From: Actinomycetota bacterium
GTDB taxonomy: Bacteria > Actinomycetota > Geothermincolia > Geothermincolales > RBG-13-55-18
DNA: 59,580 bases
Assembly (NCBI GenBank): GCA_040757835.1
Contig: JBFLWJ010000020.1
Coordinates: 1 to 59,580, forward strand
Reading direction: 5' to 3'
Positions within the stretch are counted from its first letter, which is position 1. Each line of letters begins with the position of its first letter. The notes beneath the pieces were generated by a model. That model was not told where the DNA came from and did no database searches. It worked only from the letters and a program-made list of their open reading frames with translations. Of this stretch, positions 8,903 to 16,865 are shown piece after piece. The position numbers and the translations under genes are program-made.

Positions 8903-10489
8903 ATGGGAAAGGAATTCGACGCGGTGATCGTGGGTGCGGGCCTCGGCGGCCTCACCGCGGCGGCGCGCCTGCTCGGGGATGGGCTGAGGGTGTTGGTAGT
9001 CGAATCCGACCCCCACCCCGGCGGCACCGCCTACACCTACCGGCGCAAGGGTTTCGGCTTCCCCATGGGTCCCCTGGGTTTCAGCAGCCCGGGCGTGGTG
9101 GGGGACGTGCTGCGGCAGGTCGGGATAGAGGACGGGCCGCAGCTGGTGCGCGTCCATTACCGCCTGCACGCCTTCGGCCTGGAGGCGCCCCTGTCCCTGC
9201 CCTACGGGGAGATGATCACCGCACTTGCCGCCCTGTTCCCGCGCGAGGAGGCGGCCATCAGCCGCTTCTTCGGCCACATGCAGGGCATAAGCGCTCAGCG
9301 CGAGCGCCTGGTGAGAGAGGGTGCGTCGAGCGCCCGCCGTGAGGAGTCCATCAGCGGCGCCGCCTACCTGGACAGGCTGGTGGTTGACTGGAGGCTGCGC
9401 CGCATCCTCGGCAGCATGGGCAGCCGGGAACCCTACTCCGGCACGACCCTGCTCGCGGCCATGTGGTCGCTCCTCTGCGACCAGGGCATACACTACCCGG
9501 AGGGCGGCCTGCGCCGTCTCTCCGATACCCTCGCGGCCGGGCTCGGCTGGGAACCCGGCGCCGGGTGGAATGCGGACAGCGGCGACACCCGGTCCTCCCT
9601 TGGCGGAGGCAGCCTGCTGTTACGCACCCGGGTGGCAGGCATCGCGGTTGAGGGCGGCAGGGCCGCGGGCGTGGTGCTGGCGGACGGCACGCGCCTGGAG
9701 GCCGGCGCGGTGATATCCAACGCGGATTTCAAGGCCACACTGACGCGGCTCGTACCCCGGGAAGCCGTACCCGGCGATCTTTACGAGGCGGTATCGTCCG
9801 CGCGGCAGACCTCCTCAAACCTGCAGGTATGCCTGGGGCTGGACGGCGCGCGGGCGGACCTCTCGGCGTTCCGGGACGCAAGCCGCATCATCTACCGCCG
9901 TGACACCGGAGGTGCGCCGCCGGATGATGACGGGCCGGACTGGGACGCGCCGGAGACCGACCCCCATGCCCTGGCGGGAGAGGAACTGGAAGCAGCGCTG
10001 CTCTCGGCGGACGACCCTTCTCTCGCGCCCGGCGGCCGTGCCGTGCTGGTCATCCGCGTGGCCGTGCCCCACCGCCACTTCGCCCGCTTCCGGCCGGCGC
10101 CGCGGCGCCGGACCCCCGGGTACTTCGCGTACAAGGCGGGCCTGGCGGCCGCGCTGGTGAAAGAGGTGGCCGTGATGGTGCCCGGCCTGGAGGGCGCCGT
10201 CCTCTGCATGGACGTGGCCACCCCCCTCACCTTCGAGGAGCGGGGGGGCCGCAGCGAGGGAGCGGTGGCCGGCTGGTCGTGGGACTTCTCCGAGGGCGAG
10301 GCCGGGTCCACAGAACTCATCCGCACCCCCGTCGCCGGCCTGTACATGGCCGGATACCAGGCCTACTCCATGCTGGCCCTGGGCGGAGTGCCCTCGGCCA
10401 TGCTCAGCGGCCTCAAGGCCGCGGAGTACCTCCTCGCCGGCGCGGGTCCCGTGAGCGCCATGCCCATCCCCGGCGCCCCGGTGGCCTGA
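8903..10489 (+). CDS. FAD-dependent phytoene desaturase/retinol saturase-like oxidoreductase
   Basis: 528 residues. The N-terminal dinucleotide-binding motif is DAVIVGAGLGGLTAAARL, followed by the second FAD strand VESDPHPGGTAYTY. The C-terminal FAD block is VAGLYMAGYQAYSMLALGGVPSAMLSGLKAA. This is the layout of CrtI-type desaturases, carotene isomerases and retinol saturases. No carotenoid genes accompany it, so the substrate is open; HMG-CoA reductase at 23456 is the only other gene with a possible isoprenoid role. The start is ATG 8903, preceded by GGAGGGCC. Confidence 0.85.
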   Translation: MGKEFDAVIVGAGLGGLTAAARLLGDGLRVLVVESDPHPGGTAYTYRRKGFGFPMGPLGFSSPGVVGDVLRQVGIEDGPQLVRVHYRLHAFGLEAPLSLPYGEMITALAALFPREEAAISRFFGHMQGISAQRERLVREGASSARREESISGAAYLDRLVVDWRLRRILGSMGSREPYSGTTLLAAMWSLLCDQGIHYPEGGLRRLSDTLAAGLGWEPGAGWNADSGDTRSSLGGGSLLLRTRVAGIAVEGGRAAGVVLADGTRLEAGAVISNADFKATLTRLVPREAVPGDLYEAVSSARQTSSNLQVCLGLDGARADLSAFRDASRIIYRRDTGGAPPDDDGPDWDAPETDPHALAGEELEAALLSADDPSLAPGGRAVLVIRVAVPHRHFARFRPAPRRRTPGYFAYKAGLAAALVKEVAVMVPGLEGAVLCMDVATPLTFEERGGRSEGAVAGWSWDFSEGEAGSTELIRTPVAGLYMAGYQAYSMLALGGVPSAMLSGLKAAEYLLAGAGPVSAMPIPGAPVA

Positions 10490-10586
10490 ATCGTCTGAGG
10501 AGATCCTTTTCCCCCGGCTGAAGTGCTATTCCGCGTCGAACATGCCTTATACCAAGAGCGCCGAATCCTTGCTGGTTTAATGGGTG

Positions 10587-10609
10587 CCTAAAACCGGGGG
10601 CCTCCCGGT
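10587..10609 (-). terminator. Rho-independent terminator of the AhpD-like gene
   Basis: On the minus strand, a 6-bp stem ACCGGG/CCCGGT with a 5-base loop (10593-10609) runs into TTTTAGG. It begins five bases after the stop of the leftward AhpD-like gene and is correctly placed to end its transcript. The U-run is short, so strength is uncertain. Confidence 0.6.
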
Positions 10610-10613
10610 AGGT

Positions 10614-11234
10614 CTAGTCCCCTGTTATCAAACAGGCCTCTGCCCTCTCTTGCCTGCCCAATATATGTCCCAGCAATCCGTCCATGGTGTTGCCGGCCAG
10701 GTTGAAGAAGTACATCCCCTTCATGGCGGCTATGACGTGGCGCCTCTGCCTCTCGTCAAAGGCCTCTTCGAACCGCTCGAGCGCAGCGGCGGAAGCGCCT
10801 TCCCGCAAGGTCAGCGTCTCGCGCACCCAGCACAGCGCCGCATGTTCACGTTCATCGAACCTCTCCGGGTCCAGGCTTGCCAGGTCATTTATCTCTTCCC
10901 TTGTCATCCCCGCGATCCGACCGAACCGCCGATGTGCGAACTGTCACCACGAACACTCGTTGGCCATGGCCGTGACCAGCATGATGCTTTCGCGGAATGC
11001 CGGTGAGATCGCATGCAGCAGATAGACCTCGGCCAGCGCGGCCTGAACGGACAGGAGCTCCCGCAGGTGGTAGAGGAAGTGGGAAGGGCTGAGAAAACTG
11101 CGGCGGGACGATCCCCGCTCGTAGATCGACCAGTCACATTCATGCAGCTGCAACCGGGGCTCCATCATGCTCGACGCGGCCAGCGCGGCGATGCCCGCGG
11201 TCCCGGCAAGCCCTAGCAGTGTTGTCCTTCGCAA
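10614..11234 (-). CDS. AhpD-like (CMD family) selenoprotein with CxxU motif
   Basis: Two open frames on the same strand and in the same phase are separated only by a TGA at 10946-10944. Read through as selenocysteine, they give a 206-residue protein with the motif E-C94-S-W-U97-Q-F-A-H101. This matches the ExxCxxCxxxH redox centre of the AhpD/carboxymuconolactone decarboxylase family with the second Cys replaced by Sec. Both sides carry family features: RESIMLVTAMANEC before, and EEI, ALCWVRETLTL and NLAGNTMDGL after. The gene starts at TTG 11234 behind GGAGGG. The N-terminal 25 residues are hydrophobic. Likely role: thiol peroxidase or oxidoreductase. A nonsense mutation is the alternative, but a stop exactly at a redox Cys position argues against it. 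Confidence 0.8.
10912..10937 (-). promoter_or_regulatory. Candidate bacterial SECIS hairpin
   Basis: Starting seven bases after the UGA, the transcript can form GC, then AUC paired with GAU, a bulged G, and GGC paired with GUC, closing a GGUUCG loop. The loop begins 17 bases after the UGA and opens with G residues. This agrees with the known rule for bacterial SECIS elements: a short stem, a guanosine among the first loop bases, and roughly 16-37 bases between UGA and loop. The lower stem is weak, so this is a candidate. Confidence 0.5.
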
Positions 11235-11283
11235 AGCGTCCCTCCTGCATCCTCGGCAAGACCATGTCTCGGCCTCGCGGTTG

Positions 11284-12333
11284 TTATTGCCGCGCCTTCC
11301 TCTCCGCCGGGACTATCTCGACGTCCCGCTTGTTGGCCCGCTTGATCACCGTGAGGTTAGAGGCCACCCCTATGGTCTCCTCGGTGAGCATGCGGTGCAG
11401 GTCGTCCACGCCGGCCACGGGACAGCCGTTGAAAGCGACTATGATGTCCCCCTCCTTGACGCCCGCCTGCGCTGCCGGGCTGTCCGGCTCCACCTGGGTG
11501 ACCAGGAACCCGCGGCTCACCGAGAGGTCGTGATAGCGGACCACCCGCCGGTTAAGGGAGATGTCCTGTCCCGCCGCCCCGATGTATGAGCGCTTCACCC
11601 GTCCGTACTGGATGAGCCTGCCGGCCACGAACTTGGCGGTGTTCACGGCGATGGCGAAGCACAGCCCCTGGGCGGGATAGATGATGGCCGTGTTCACGCC
11701 GATGACCTCGCCGCGCGAGTTCACCAGGGGGCCCCCGGAGTTGCCCGGGTTGAGGGCGGCGTCGGTCTGGATGACGTTGTCTATGAGCCGGTTCGAACGC
11801 GACCTCAAGGAGCGTCCCAGCGCGCTGATCACCCCGGCGGTGACCGTGCACTGGAAGCCGTAGGGGTTGCCCACCGCCACCACCAGCTGGCCCACTCGCA
11901 GCAGATGCGAATCGCCCATACACACGGGGTCCAGGGCGGGTGCGCTTATCCTCACCACGGCCAGGTCGGTGTCGGGATCGTCGCCCACGATGTCCGCTTG
12001 CAGGCACCTGCCGTCCGGCAGGGTGACGTCGACCTTGCGCGCTCCCTGCACCACGTGGCTGTTGGTGAGGATGAATCCGTCGCCGGTGAAGACGAAACCG
12101 GAGCCGGTGCCCTGGGCCTCCCGCGCGGGCGGGCTTCCCGGCTTGGCGCGTTTCTGTGCCTTCTGGGTGACGGCGATATTGACCACCGCCGGGCTAACCC
12201 TCTCCGCCGCGCCGGAGACGGCGCTGGAGTAGGCGTCCAGCAGGTAACCGTCCTCATCGGGGACGGGCCGGGGGACGAGTCCGTCCTCTTCCTCCAGGGC
12301 TTCCCCGGAGATGAGCCTCAGGTTCCTCTCCAT
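11284..12333 (-). CDS. HtrA/DegP-like trypsin-type serine protease with PDZ domain
   Basis: 349 residues. The catalytic triad is visible: His93 in ILTNSHVV, Asp123 in DPDTDLAVV, and Ser199 in NPGNSGGPLVN. A single PDZ domain follows at about residues 250-340 (GFLVTQVEPDSPAAQAGV, then DIIVAFNG). The family degrades misfolded proteins, usually in the cell envelope. Oddly, I see no signal peptide or membrane anchor; the first 45 residues are acidic and polar. Either the protein is cytoplasmic or it is exported by another route. ATG 12333 has GAGGTG upstream; the longer frame to 12381 adds only charged residues. Confidence 0.88.
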   Translation of the reverse strand: MERNLRLISGEALEEEDGLVPRPVPDEDGYLLDAYSSAVSGAAERVSPAVVNIAVTQKAQKRAKPGSPPAREAQGTGSGFVFTGDGFILTNSHVVQGARKVDVTLPDGRCLQADIVGDDPDTDLAVVRISAPALDPVCMGDSHLLRVGQLVVAVGNPYGFQCTVTAGVISALGRSLRSRSNRLIDNVIQTDAALNPGNSGGPLVNSRGEVIGVNTAIIYPAQGLCFAIAVNTAKFVAGRLIQYGRVKRSYIGAAGQDISLNRRVVRYHDLSVSRGFLVTQVEPDSPAAQAGVKEGDIIVAFNGCPVAGVDDLHRMLTEETIGVASNLTVIKRANKRDVEIVPAERKARQ

Positions 12334-12522
12334 CTTTTCACCTCGTTCCTTCCGCGATATCTCTCGCCAGCGGTTTGCCACGACCGCATAACTCCTCTAT
12401 CTCAACCTACCTGCCGGCGATATGTTTTGCAATGCTAACCATCTACGTGGCCGGGTCCGTCGGAACGGGCTGGGCCCCGCTCTGGTGCGCGGAGGATGCA
12501 ATCCCGCATGGATGGGGAAAGA

Positions 12523-13011
12523 CTACAGGCGGCAGGCCATGAAGGCCACCTCGAAGGGCAGGTGCTTGAAGCTCTTCCGTCCCGTCTCCCGGAAACCTTG
12601 CTCCAGATACCAGTCCCTCAGCTCGTCCTGGGCGGCGATGATGCCTATCTCCACGCGCAGGGCGCCAGCCGCCCGCGCCTCTTCCAGGACGTGGCTGACC
12701 AGGCTTTTCCCGTGGCCCATGCGCCGCCTCTCCGGCAGAACCGCCAGCCTCTCCAGGTAGCAGGCATCGGGCTCAGCCCGTTCCAGGGCGGCGCAGCCGC
12801 ATACCGCCCCGCCGTCCTCCAGGATGAAAAACCAGGTCCCTGCGGCCATAGCCTCTCCTATCCACTGTTCCGTACAGAAGGACGGGTGGGTGGGGCAGTT
12901 CTCCAACGTCAGAGCGTAGCGCTCCGCGACGTCGTGGAAAGAAGCGCGGATGACGCGGTTCAGCTCGGTTATATCTTTTTCTGATGCTTCACGGATGCAC
13001 ATCTTTTTCAC
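12523..13011 (-). CDS. GNAT family N-acetyltransferase
   Basis: 162 residues with the GNAT acetyl-CoA motif A as LAVLPERRRMGHGKSLV (R/QxxGxG/A) and a C-terminal WYLEQGFRETGRK block typical of motif B. The substrate is unknown. The first in-frame codon is GTG 13011, four bases beyond the stop of the upstream lipoprotein gene; an ATG at 13002 is an alternative. Neither start has a strong ribosome binding site, so translational coupling to the lipoprotein gene is plausible. Confidence 0.8.
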   Translation of the reverse strand: MKKMCIREASEKDITELNRVIRASFHDVAERYALTLENCPTHPSFCTEQWIGEAMAAGTWFFILEDGGAVCGCAALERAEPDACYLERLAVLPERRRMGHGKSLVSHVLEEARAAGALRVEIGIIAAQDELRDWYLEQGFRETGRKSFKHLPFEVAFMACRL

Positions 13012-13015
13012 GCGG

Positions 13016-14719
13016 TCATTCGTATTCCACGCTCATTGACTCCAGCTGTACTGGCTGGCTGCCATCGCTGACCAGAAAAGCCCTGATATACAGTGTGCCG
13101 GGCCCGTTTTCTTCCGCGAAGGCGGCAATGGACCCGTCCACCTCCGCCGCCGTGTTGGCATCGCCCTCTGCTGCCGCGACCTTCCATCCCGAGCCGTCAT
13201 GGTAGTACCATTCCTCTCCGTCCGGCGAGATTTGGTATGACACGCTGCCCTGGTTCCCGGTCCCTAGGACCTCACCGAACCCATACAGGTCACGGTAAAC
13301 GGGCCCGGTCCTGGTGGTCAGTGAGGGCCTGCCCGGGGAGTAGGCCCCCGGCGCATACTTGACGATGAAAGCGGTGTGATCGGCGTCTTCGTCGCTGCCC
13401 TGGTAGGAAAAGCCCAGAGTATATACATACCCCGTATCGTCCACGCTGCACGACCGCGTGCCCACGAAGTACCCTTCCCTGCTCACCGCCTTCGGAAAGC
13501 CGTTTGCTATGGAGCCGCTGGGATCGTACCTGAGGGTCAGTACCTGCGGCGGCTGCGTCCCGACGATGAAAGCGGCCGCGATGTTTCCGCCGCCGTCCAC
13601 CCTGCCCCGCCAGGCATCGGGAGGGCTGTAATCGCGCACTCCTGCCTGTTCGTATATCCGCGGCCAGCCCGGGCGCTGTTCGCCCTCCGTGCTGTAGCGG
13701 GTGACCAGGAGCCTGCCGCTCTCTTCGTCCGCCCCCTGGCCCGTCCCCACCACGCAGTAATCGCCGCCCGCGTCCTGGGAAACCGCGAAATACTCGTCGT
13801 AACCGGCGGAGCCGGAATCCCAGATCTTCGGCCAGCCGGCCAGCACTTTGCCGTCCCGGTCGAGCTTGTAGAGCACCGCGTCGCGGCCGCCTGTGGCAGG
13901 TTGCGTATATCCCGCCACGACCAGGTTTCCCGCACCGTCCTGCATGAGGTCGTACGAGAACGCCCCCTGGCCCGCCACCGGCTGCAGGACCTTGGGCCAC
14001 CCCTCCACCATGCTGCCGTCCCGCTTGAACCTGGCCAGCACGATGTTCTCGTGCCCGGTGGGCCCGGAAGCCCCGCAGGCGATGACCTCTCCGCTGGAAT
14101 CGAAGATTACTCCCGTGCCATAGGCCTGGCTGCTGGCCACGTACTGCGGCCAGCCCGGGAGCATGTCGCCGCCGGCGTCCAGCAGCCACACGGAGTATAC
14201 CCAGGAGCGTCCGTCCACGATGGAGTAGCCGGCGATGGCTATGTTGCCTTCTCCGTCCAGGGCCACGTCCTCCCCCTCGTTCCAGCGGTACACCGGATCG
14301 GTGTAGAACTTGGGCCATCCCGGCAGTACCTCTCCCCGCGGGCTGTACTTGGCCACAATGAGCTGCCCCGTTATCGGCCTCTTCGGCATATCCGTGTTGG
14401 AGCCGACCACCACGAGGTTTCCCTCCACGTCGAAAGCGACCTGGTGGAACTCCGGTGCCTGCGCCGGCTGGGGATCGGCGTAGGTCGCGGTCCACAAGGC
14501 TTCGCCGGGCAGCGCCCTCAGTTCAGCCAGGGCCGCACCTCCTTCGCCCACGCTCACCAGCTGGGCGTCGAAAGTGAAGTCCGATGAGTTCTGAAATCCC
14601 CAGGTGTGCGTCTGTCCCGATTTCCCCCCGCAGCCGCATATAACCATCAGGAACGCGATCAACAGCGCGGACGCGAGCAGGCACGGCCACGTCCGCCCGA
14701 CGGTGGTCTTCATCTCCAT
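13016..14719 (-). CDS. Lipoprotein with GWP-repeat beta-propeller
   Basis: 567 residues. The N-terminus is a lipoprotein signal peptide: a hydrophobic stretch ending in MVICGC with a plausible lipobox Cys. The body holds about seven repeats of 45-60 residues with the core 'xxPGWPKxx ... D..GN...AG' (for example EVLPGWPKFY, DMLPGWPQYV, SMVEGWPKVL, KVLAGWPKIW, QRPGWPRIY). This is the pattern of SBBP/NHL-like beta-propeller blades. The last 130 residues form a separate, probably beta-sandwich domain. Likely an extracytoplasmic lipid-anchored protein of unknown binding role. Confidence 0.82.
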   Translation of the reverse strand: MEMKTTVGRTWPCLLASALLIAFLMVICGCGGKSGQTHTWGFQNSSDFTFDAQLVSVGEGGAALAELRALPGEALWTATYADPQPAQAPEFHQVAFDVEGNLVVVGSNTDMPKRPITGQLIVAKYSPRGEVLPGWPKFYTDPVYRWNEGEDVALDGEGNIAIAGYSIVDGRSWVYSVWLLDAGGDMLPGWPQYVASSQAYGTGVIFDSSGEVIACGASGPTGHENIVLARFKRDGSMVEGWPKVLQPVAGQGAFSYDLMQDGAGNLVVAGYTQPATGGRDAVLYKLDRDGKVLAGWPKIWDSGSAGYDEYFAVSQDAGGDYCVVGTGQGADEESGRLLVTRYSTEGEQRPGWPRIYEQAGVRDYSPPDAWRGRVDGGGNIAAAFIVGTQPPQVLTLRYDPSGSIANGFPKAVSREGYFVGTRSCSVDDTGYVYTLGFSYQGSDEDADHTAFIVKYAPGAYSPGRPSLTTRTGPVYRDLYGFGEVLGTGNQGSVSYQISPDGEEWYYHDGSGWKVAAAEGDANTAAEVDGSIAAFAEENGPGTLYIRAFLVSDGSQPVQLESMSVEYE

Positions 14720-14867
14720 ATCCCCCCTCTGACCATGCAGCCCTCGACGCTAACTATTATTAAAAGGCCAAAGCGGCGACATGGAAAGAGCGTGCGGCCA
14801 TGATCAGGAGAAAGCAGTACGGGACGCAGCGTGACATCTTATACTGCCTGTGCCCCCGGTTTCCGGA

Positions 14868-15449
14868 TCAAGCCGTGGAGCGCTCGAGAAAGAGACGGCA
14901 GGAGCGCAGCACGTCATCGGAGAGGGGGGTGCCCGCGAGCGCGCGGGCCAGCGTCAGGCCACCGACCATGGTGGAGAGCACGGCCACCGCCCCTCCCGCC
15001 GGGTCAGCGGCTCCCGCCTCCTCGAGGTGCACGGCGAGTTCGTCGGCCATGGCGCCGATCTCCGCGGCAAGGGCTTCTCTGACCGCGGCGTCCTCCCTCG
15101 CCACCTCGCCCAGGACCGCGGGGAGCGGGCACCCCGCCTGCGGATTGTCCCGGTGCGACCGCGAGAGGTAGGCCCGGACCACGTCGCCGACCCACTCCGC
15201 GCCCTTCTTGCCCGCGGCCCCCGCCGCGAGCAGCGCGCGCGAGTTCCTCAGGGTCTCCCGCAACGCCTCAACCACCAGTTCACGCTTGGAGGGGAAGTGG
15301 GCATAGAACCCGCCCACGGTCATATCCGCTCCCCCCATGACATCGGCGACGCTGGCGTTGGAGATCCCTCGCTCGCGCATGAGCGCTCCCGCCGATGTGA
15401 GGATCCTCTCTCGGCTCTTCTCTTTCCTCTCGGCTTTCGCGTTCGCCAT
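14868..15449 (-). CDS. TetR/AcrR family transcriptional regulator
   Basis: 193 residues. An N-terminal TetR helix-turn-helix is visible (RERILTSAGALMRERGISNASVADVM, then GGFYAHFPSKRELV). The C-terminal ligand domain resembles the group with a conserved CPLPAVLGEVAR segment. ATG 15449 has GGGAGGAAAG upstream. It lies 42 bases downstream of, and in the same direction as, the iron-sulfur protein gene 15492-16550. It probably autoregulates that unit through the palindrome at 16592-16631. Confidence 0.88.
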   Translation of the reverse strand: MANAKAERKEKSRERILTSAGALMRERGISNASVADVMGGADMTVGGFYAHFPSKRELVVEALRETLRNSRALLAAGAAGKKGAEWVGDVVRAYLSRSHRDNPQAGCPLPAVLGEVAREDAAVREALAAEIGAMADELAVHLEEAGAADPAGGAVAVLSTMVGGLTLARALAGTPLSDDVLRSCRLFLERSTA

Positions 15450-15491
15450 GGCTTTCCTCCCGTCCCGTACGGCCTGCTCCGCAGCGGAGCA

Positions 15492-16550
15492 CTACGATTT
15501 CATCCTTGCGGTGAGGAACCTCTCGAAGTCCGGGGGCGGGCTGGTCTTTTCGCGCTGCCTGAGCTTTATGGCCTCCGCGCCCTCACAGGTCGGGGTACAT
15601 ACCCCGCAGCCGATACACAGGCCCTCGTCCACCACCGCGATGCCATCCACCAGGGTGATGGCCTTCACCGGGCACCTATCCTCGCAGGTACCGCAGCCGA
15701 TGCAGTCGTCCGCTTCCACGTAGGCCACGTAATTGGAGCGCGCGTACGTCTCCAGGCCACGCTGCGACCTCACCCGGAAGAAGCCACAGCAGCAGGGGCA
15801 GCAGTTACAGATGGTGTGCAAGGTGCCCTCCACGTTGTCGCAGACATGGACCAGGCCCTCCTCCGTCGCCATCTTGAGCATCTCCAGGGCCTCATCCCTG
15901 GTCAGCTCACGCGCCTTACCCACCTCTACCATGTAGCGGCCCAGGCTGCCGAAGTGCATACAGCGCTCGGTGGGACGGTCGCAGCCCTCGCCGGTGTACT
16001 TGCCGATCTGGCGGCACGGGCAGTGGCCCACGGCCATGAAGTTGGTCTCCTCGAGCTTCTGCACGACGGCGTCGAAGGGCAGCACCTCGGATGAGTCCTC
16101 GAAAGACTCGGCGATGGGGACCACGCGGATGAGCGGTATGTTACGCGCCATCTCCTCGCCGAACCCCTCGTCGATGTACCGTTTCCACAGGCGGCTCAGC
16201 TCGCGCTTGGTCGGCGTGTCCTCGCCGTCTAGGAAAGGGACCTCCACGAAACCCACGATGCTGGGGAGCAGGCGGTAGATCCTCTCCCGGCCCGGCTTCT
16301 CCGAGGTGAACACGGTGCCGCGGTGGGCCATGGCGTCCAGTATCTCCGCCATACGCCCGGCTTTCTCCGGCAGAGCCGCCTCGACATCGGCCAGGGTGCG
16401 GTTCTCGTAGAGGGCGAGCTTCAGGGCCACCTCTGCCTCTTCGCCCGGGTAAAGTATCTTCAGGATCGCGATGAGAGTCGGCGACATGGGCACGCCGGCG
16501 ATGGCCTTGTCCAGGTGCCTTCCCAGTTCCTCGTAGATGCTCTCGCTCAT
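15492..16550 (-). CDS. 4Fe-4S dicluster ferredoxin-domain protein
   Basis: 352 residues. The C-terminal 70 residues carry two classic [4Fe-4S] motifs, [12 protein letters not shown] and [13 protein letters not shown]. The centre holds an unusual cysteine set: GHCPCRQ, RCMHFG, and a CNCCPCCCG cluster. The N-terminal part is helical (winged-helix-like [13 protein letters not shown]). This architecture is common in anaerobes as an electron-transfer or regulatory iron-sulfur protein; its partner is unknown. ATG 16550 follows GGGAGG. The gene lies just downstream of a 40-bp AT-rich palindrome and upstream of a tetR gene. Confidence 0.85.
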   Translation of the reverse strand: MSESIYEELGRHLDKAIAGVPMSPTLIAILKILYPGEEAEVALKLALYENRTLADVEAALPEKAGRMAEILDAMAHRGTVFTSEKPGRERIYRLLPSIVGFVEVPFLDGEDTPTKRELSRLWKRYIDEGFGEEMARNIPLIRVVPIAESFEDSSEVLPFDAVVQKLEETNFMAVGHCPCRQIGKYTGEGCDRPTERCMHFGSLGRYMVEVGKARELTRDEALEMLKMATEEGLVHVCDNVEGTLHTICNCCPCCCGFFRVRSQRGLETYARSNYVAYVEADDCIGCGTCEDRCPVKAITLVDGIAVVDEGLCIGCGVCTPTCEGAEAIKLRQREKTSPPPDFERFLTARMKS

Positions 16551-16591
16551 ACCGTGCTTACCTCCCGGTCACTCCCCGCCGCTGCGGATAA

Positions 16592-16631
16592 GTTAATATT
16601 ATGATGATAATATTATCTTCATAATATTAAC
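16592..16631. promoter_or_regulatory. 40-bp AT-rich nested palindrome, probable TetR operator
   Basis: The outer arms GTTAATATTATGA (16592-16604) and TCATAATATTAAC (16619-16631) are exact reverse complements. The centre GATAATATTATC (16606-16617) is itself a perfect palindrome. The whole 40 bp is symmetric except for one base pair. It sits 41 bases upstream of the ATG of the iron-sulfur gene, in strong compositional contrast to its surroundings, overlapping the place expected for the promoter. The downstream TetR is the obvious candidate ligand. Confidence 0.7.
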
Positions 16632-16654
16632 GCAAGGGGTCGACCGCAGTAGGC

Positions 16655-16859
16655 CAGGTCCTGTTCTCCGCGTTTTGGGCAAGGGGTCTTCTGCAACTCT
16701 AGTCTTGCGGGATGCTCTAGAGCCTGGCCTCCTGGGCGCTGGCCGAGGCGGTGTTGGAACGGCCACGGAAGGTAAGGTGCCAGGTCTTTGATCATCGCGC
16801 AAAACCGCTGGTGCTAACTGGGAACATACCGGGGTATCCAAAGAACAAGACCTGATCCC
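16655..16859. repeat. MITE/REP-like relic with terminal inverted repeats
   Basis: CAGGTCCTGTTCT (16655-16667) and AGAACAAGACCTG (16842-16854) are inverted copies with one mismatch. The right arm, extended to 16833-16859, closely matches the right arm of the hairpin at 23271-23331 (GGTATCCAAA....AAGACCTGA.CCC). A third similar stretch, CCAGGTCTTTGATC, lies near 16780. No gene is supported in this 205-bp stretch. It looks like a degraded palindromic repeat of the same family as the 23.3-kb element. Confidence 0.55.
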
Positions 16860-16865
16860 TTAGAT

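Noticed and set aside
10614..10907. A separate 97-residue gene starting at ATG 10907
   Set aside because: It is in phase with the upstream frame, lacks its own convincing RBS, and starts in the middle of an AhpD-like domain; better read as the second part of the UGA-containing gene.
13376..14587. A 403-residue plus-strand frame opposite the lipoprotein
   Set aside because: The minus strand has a signal peptide, lipobox and propeller repeats; this frame has none.
16599..16841. An 80-residue minus-strand open frame upstream of the iron-sulfur gene
   Set aside because: It overlaps the AT palindrome and the repeat relic, has no RBS and no family resemblance.
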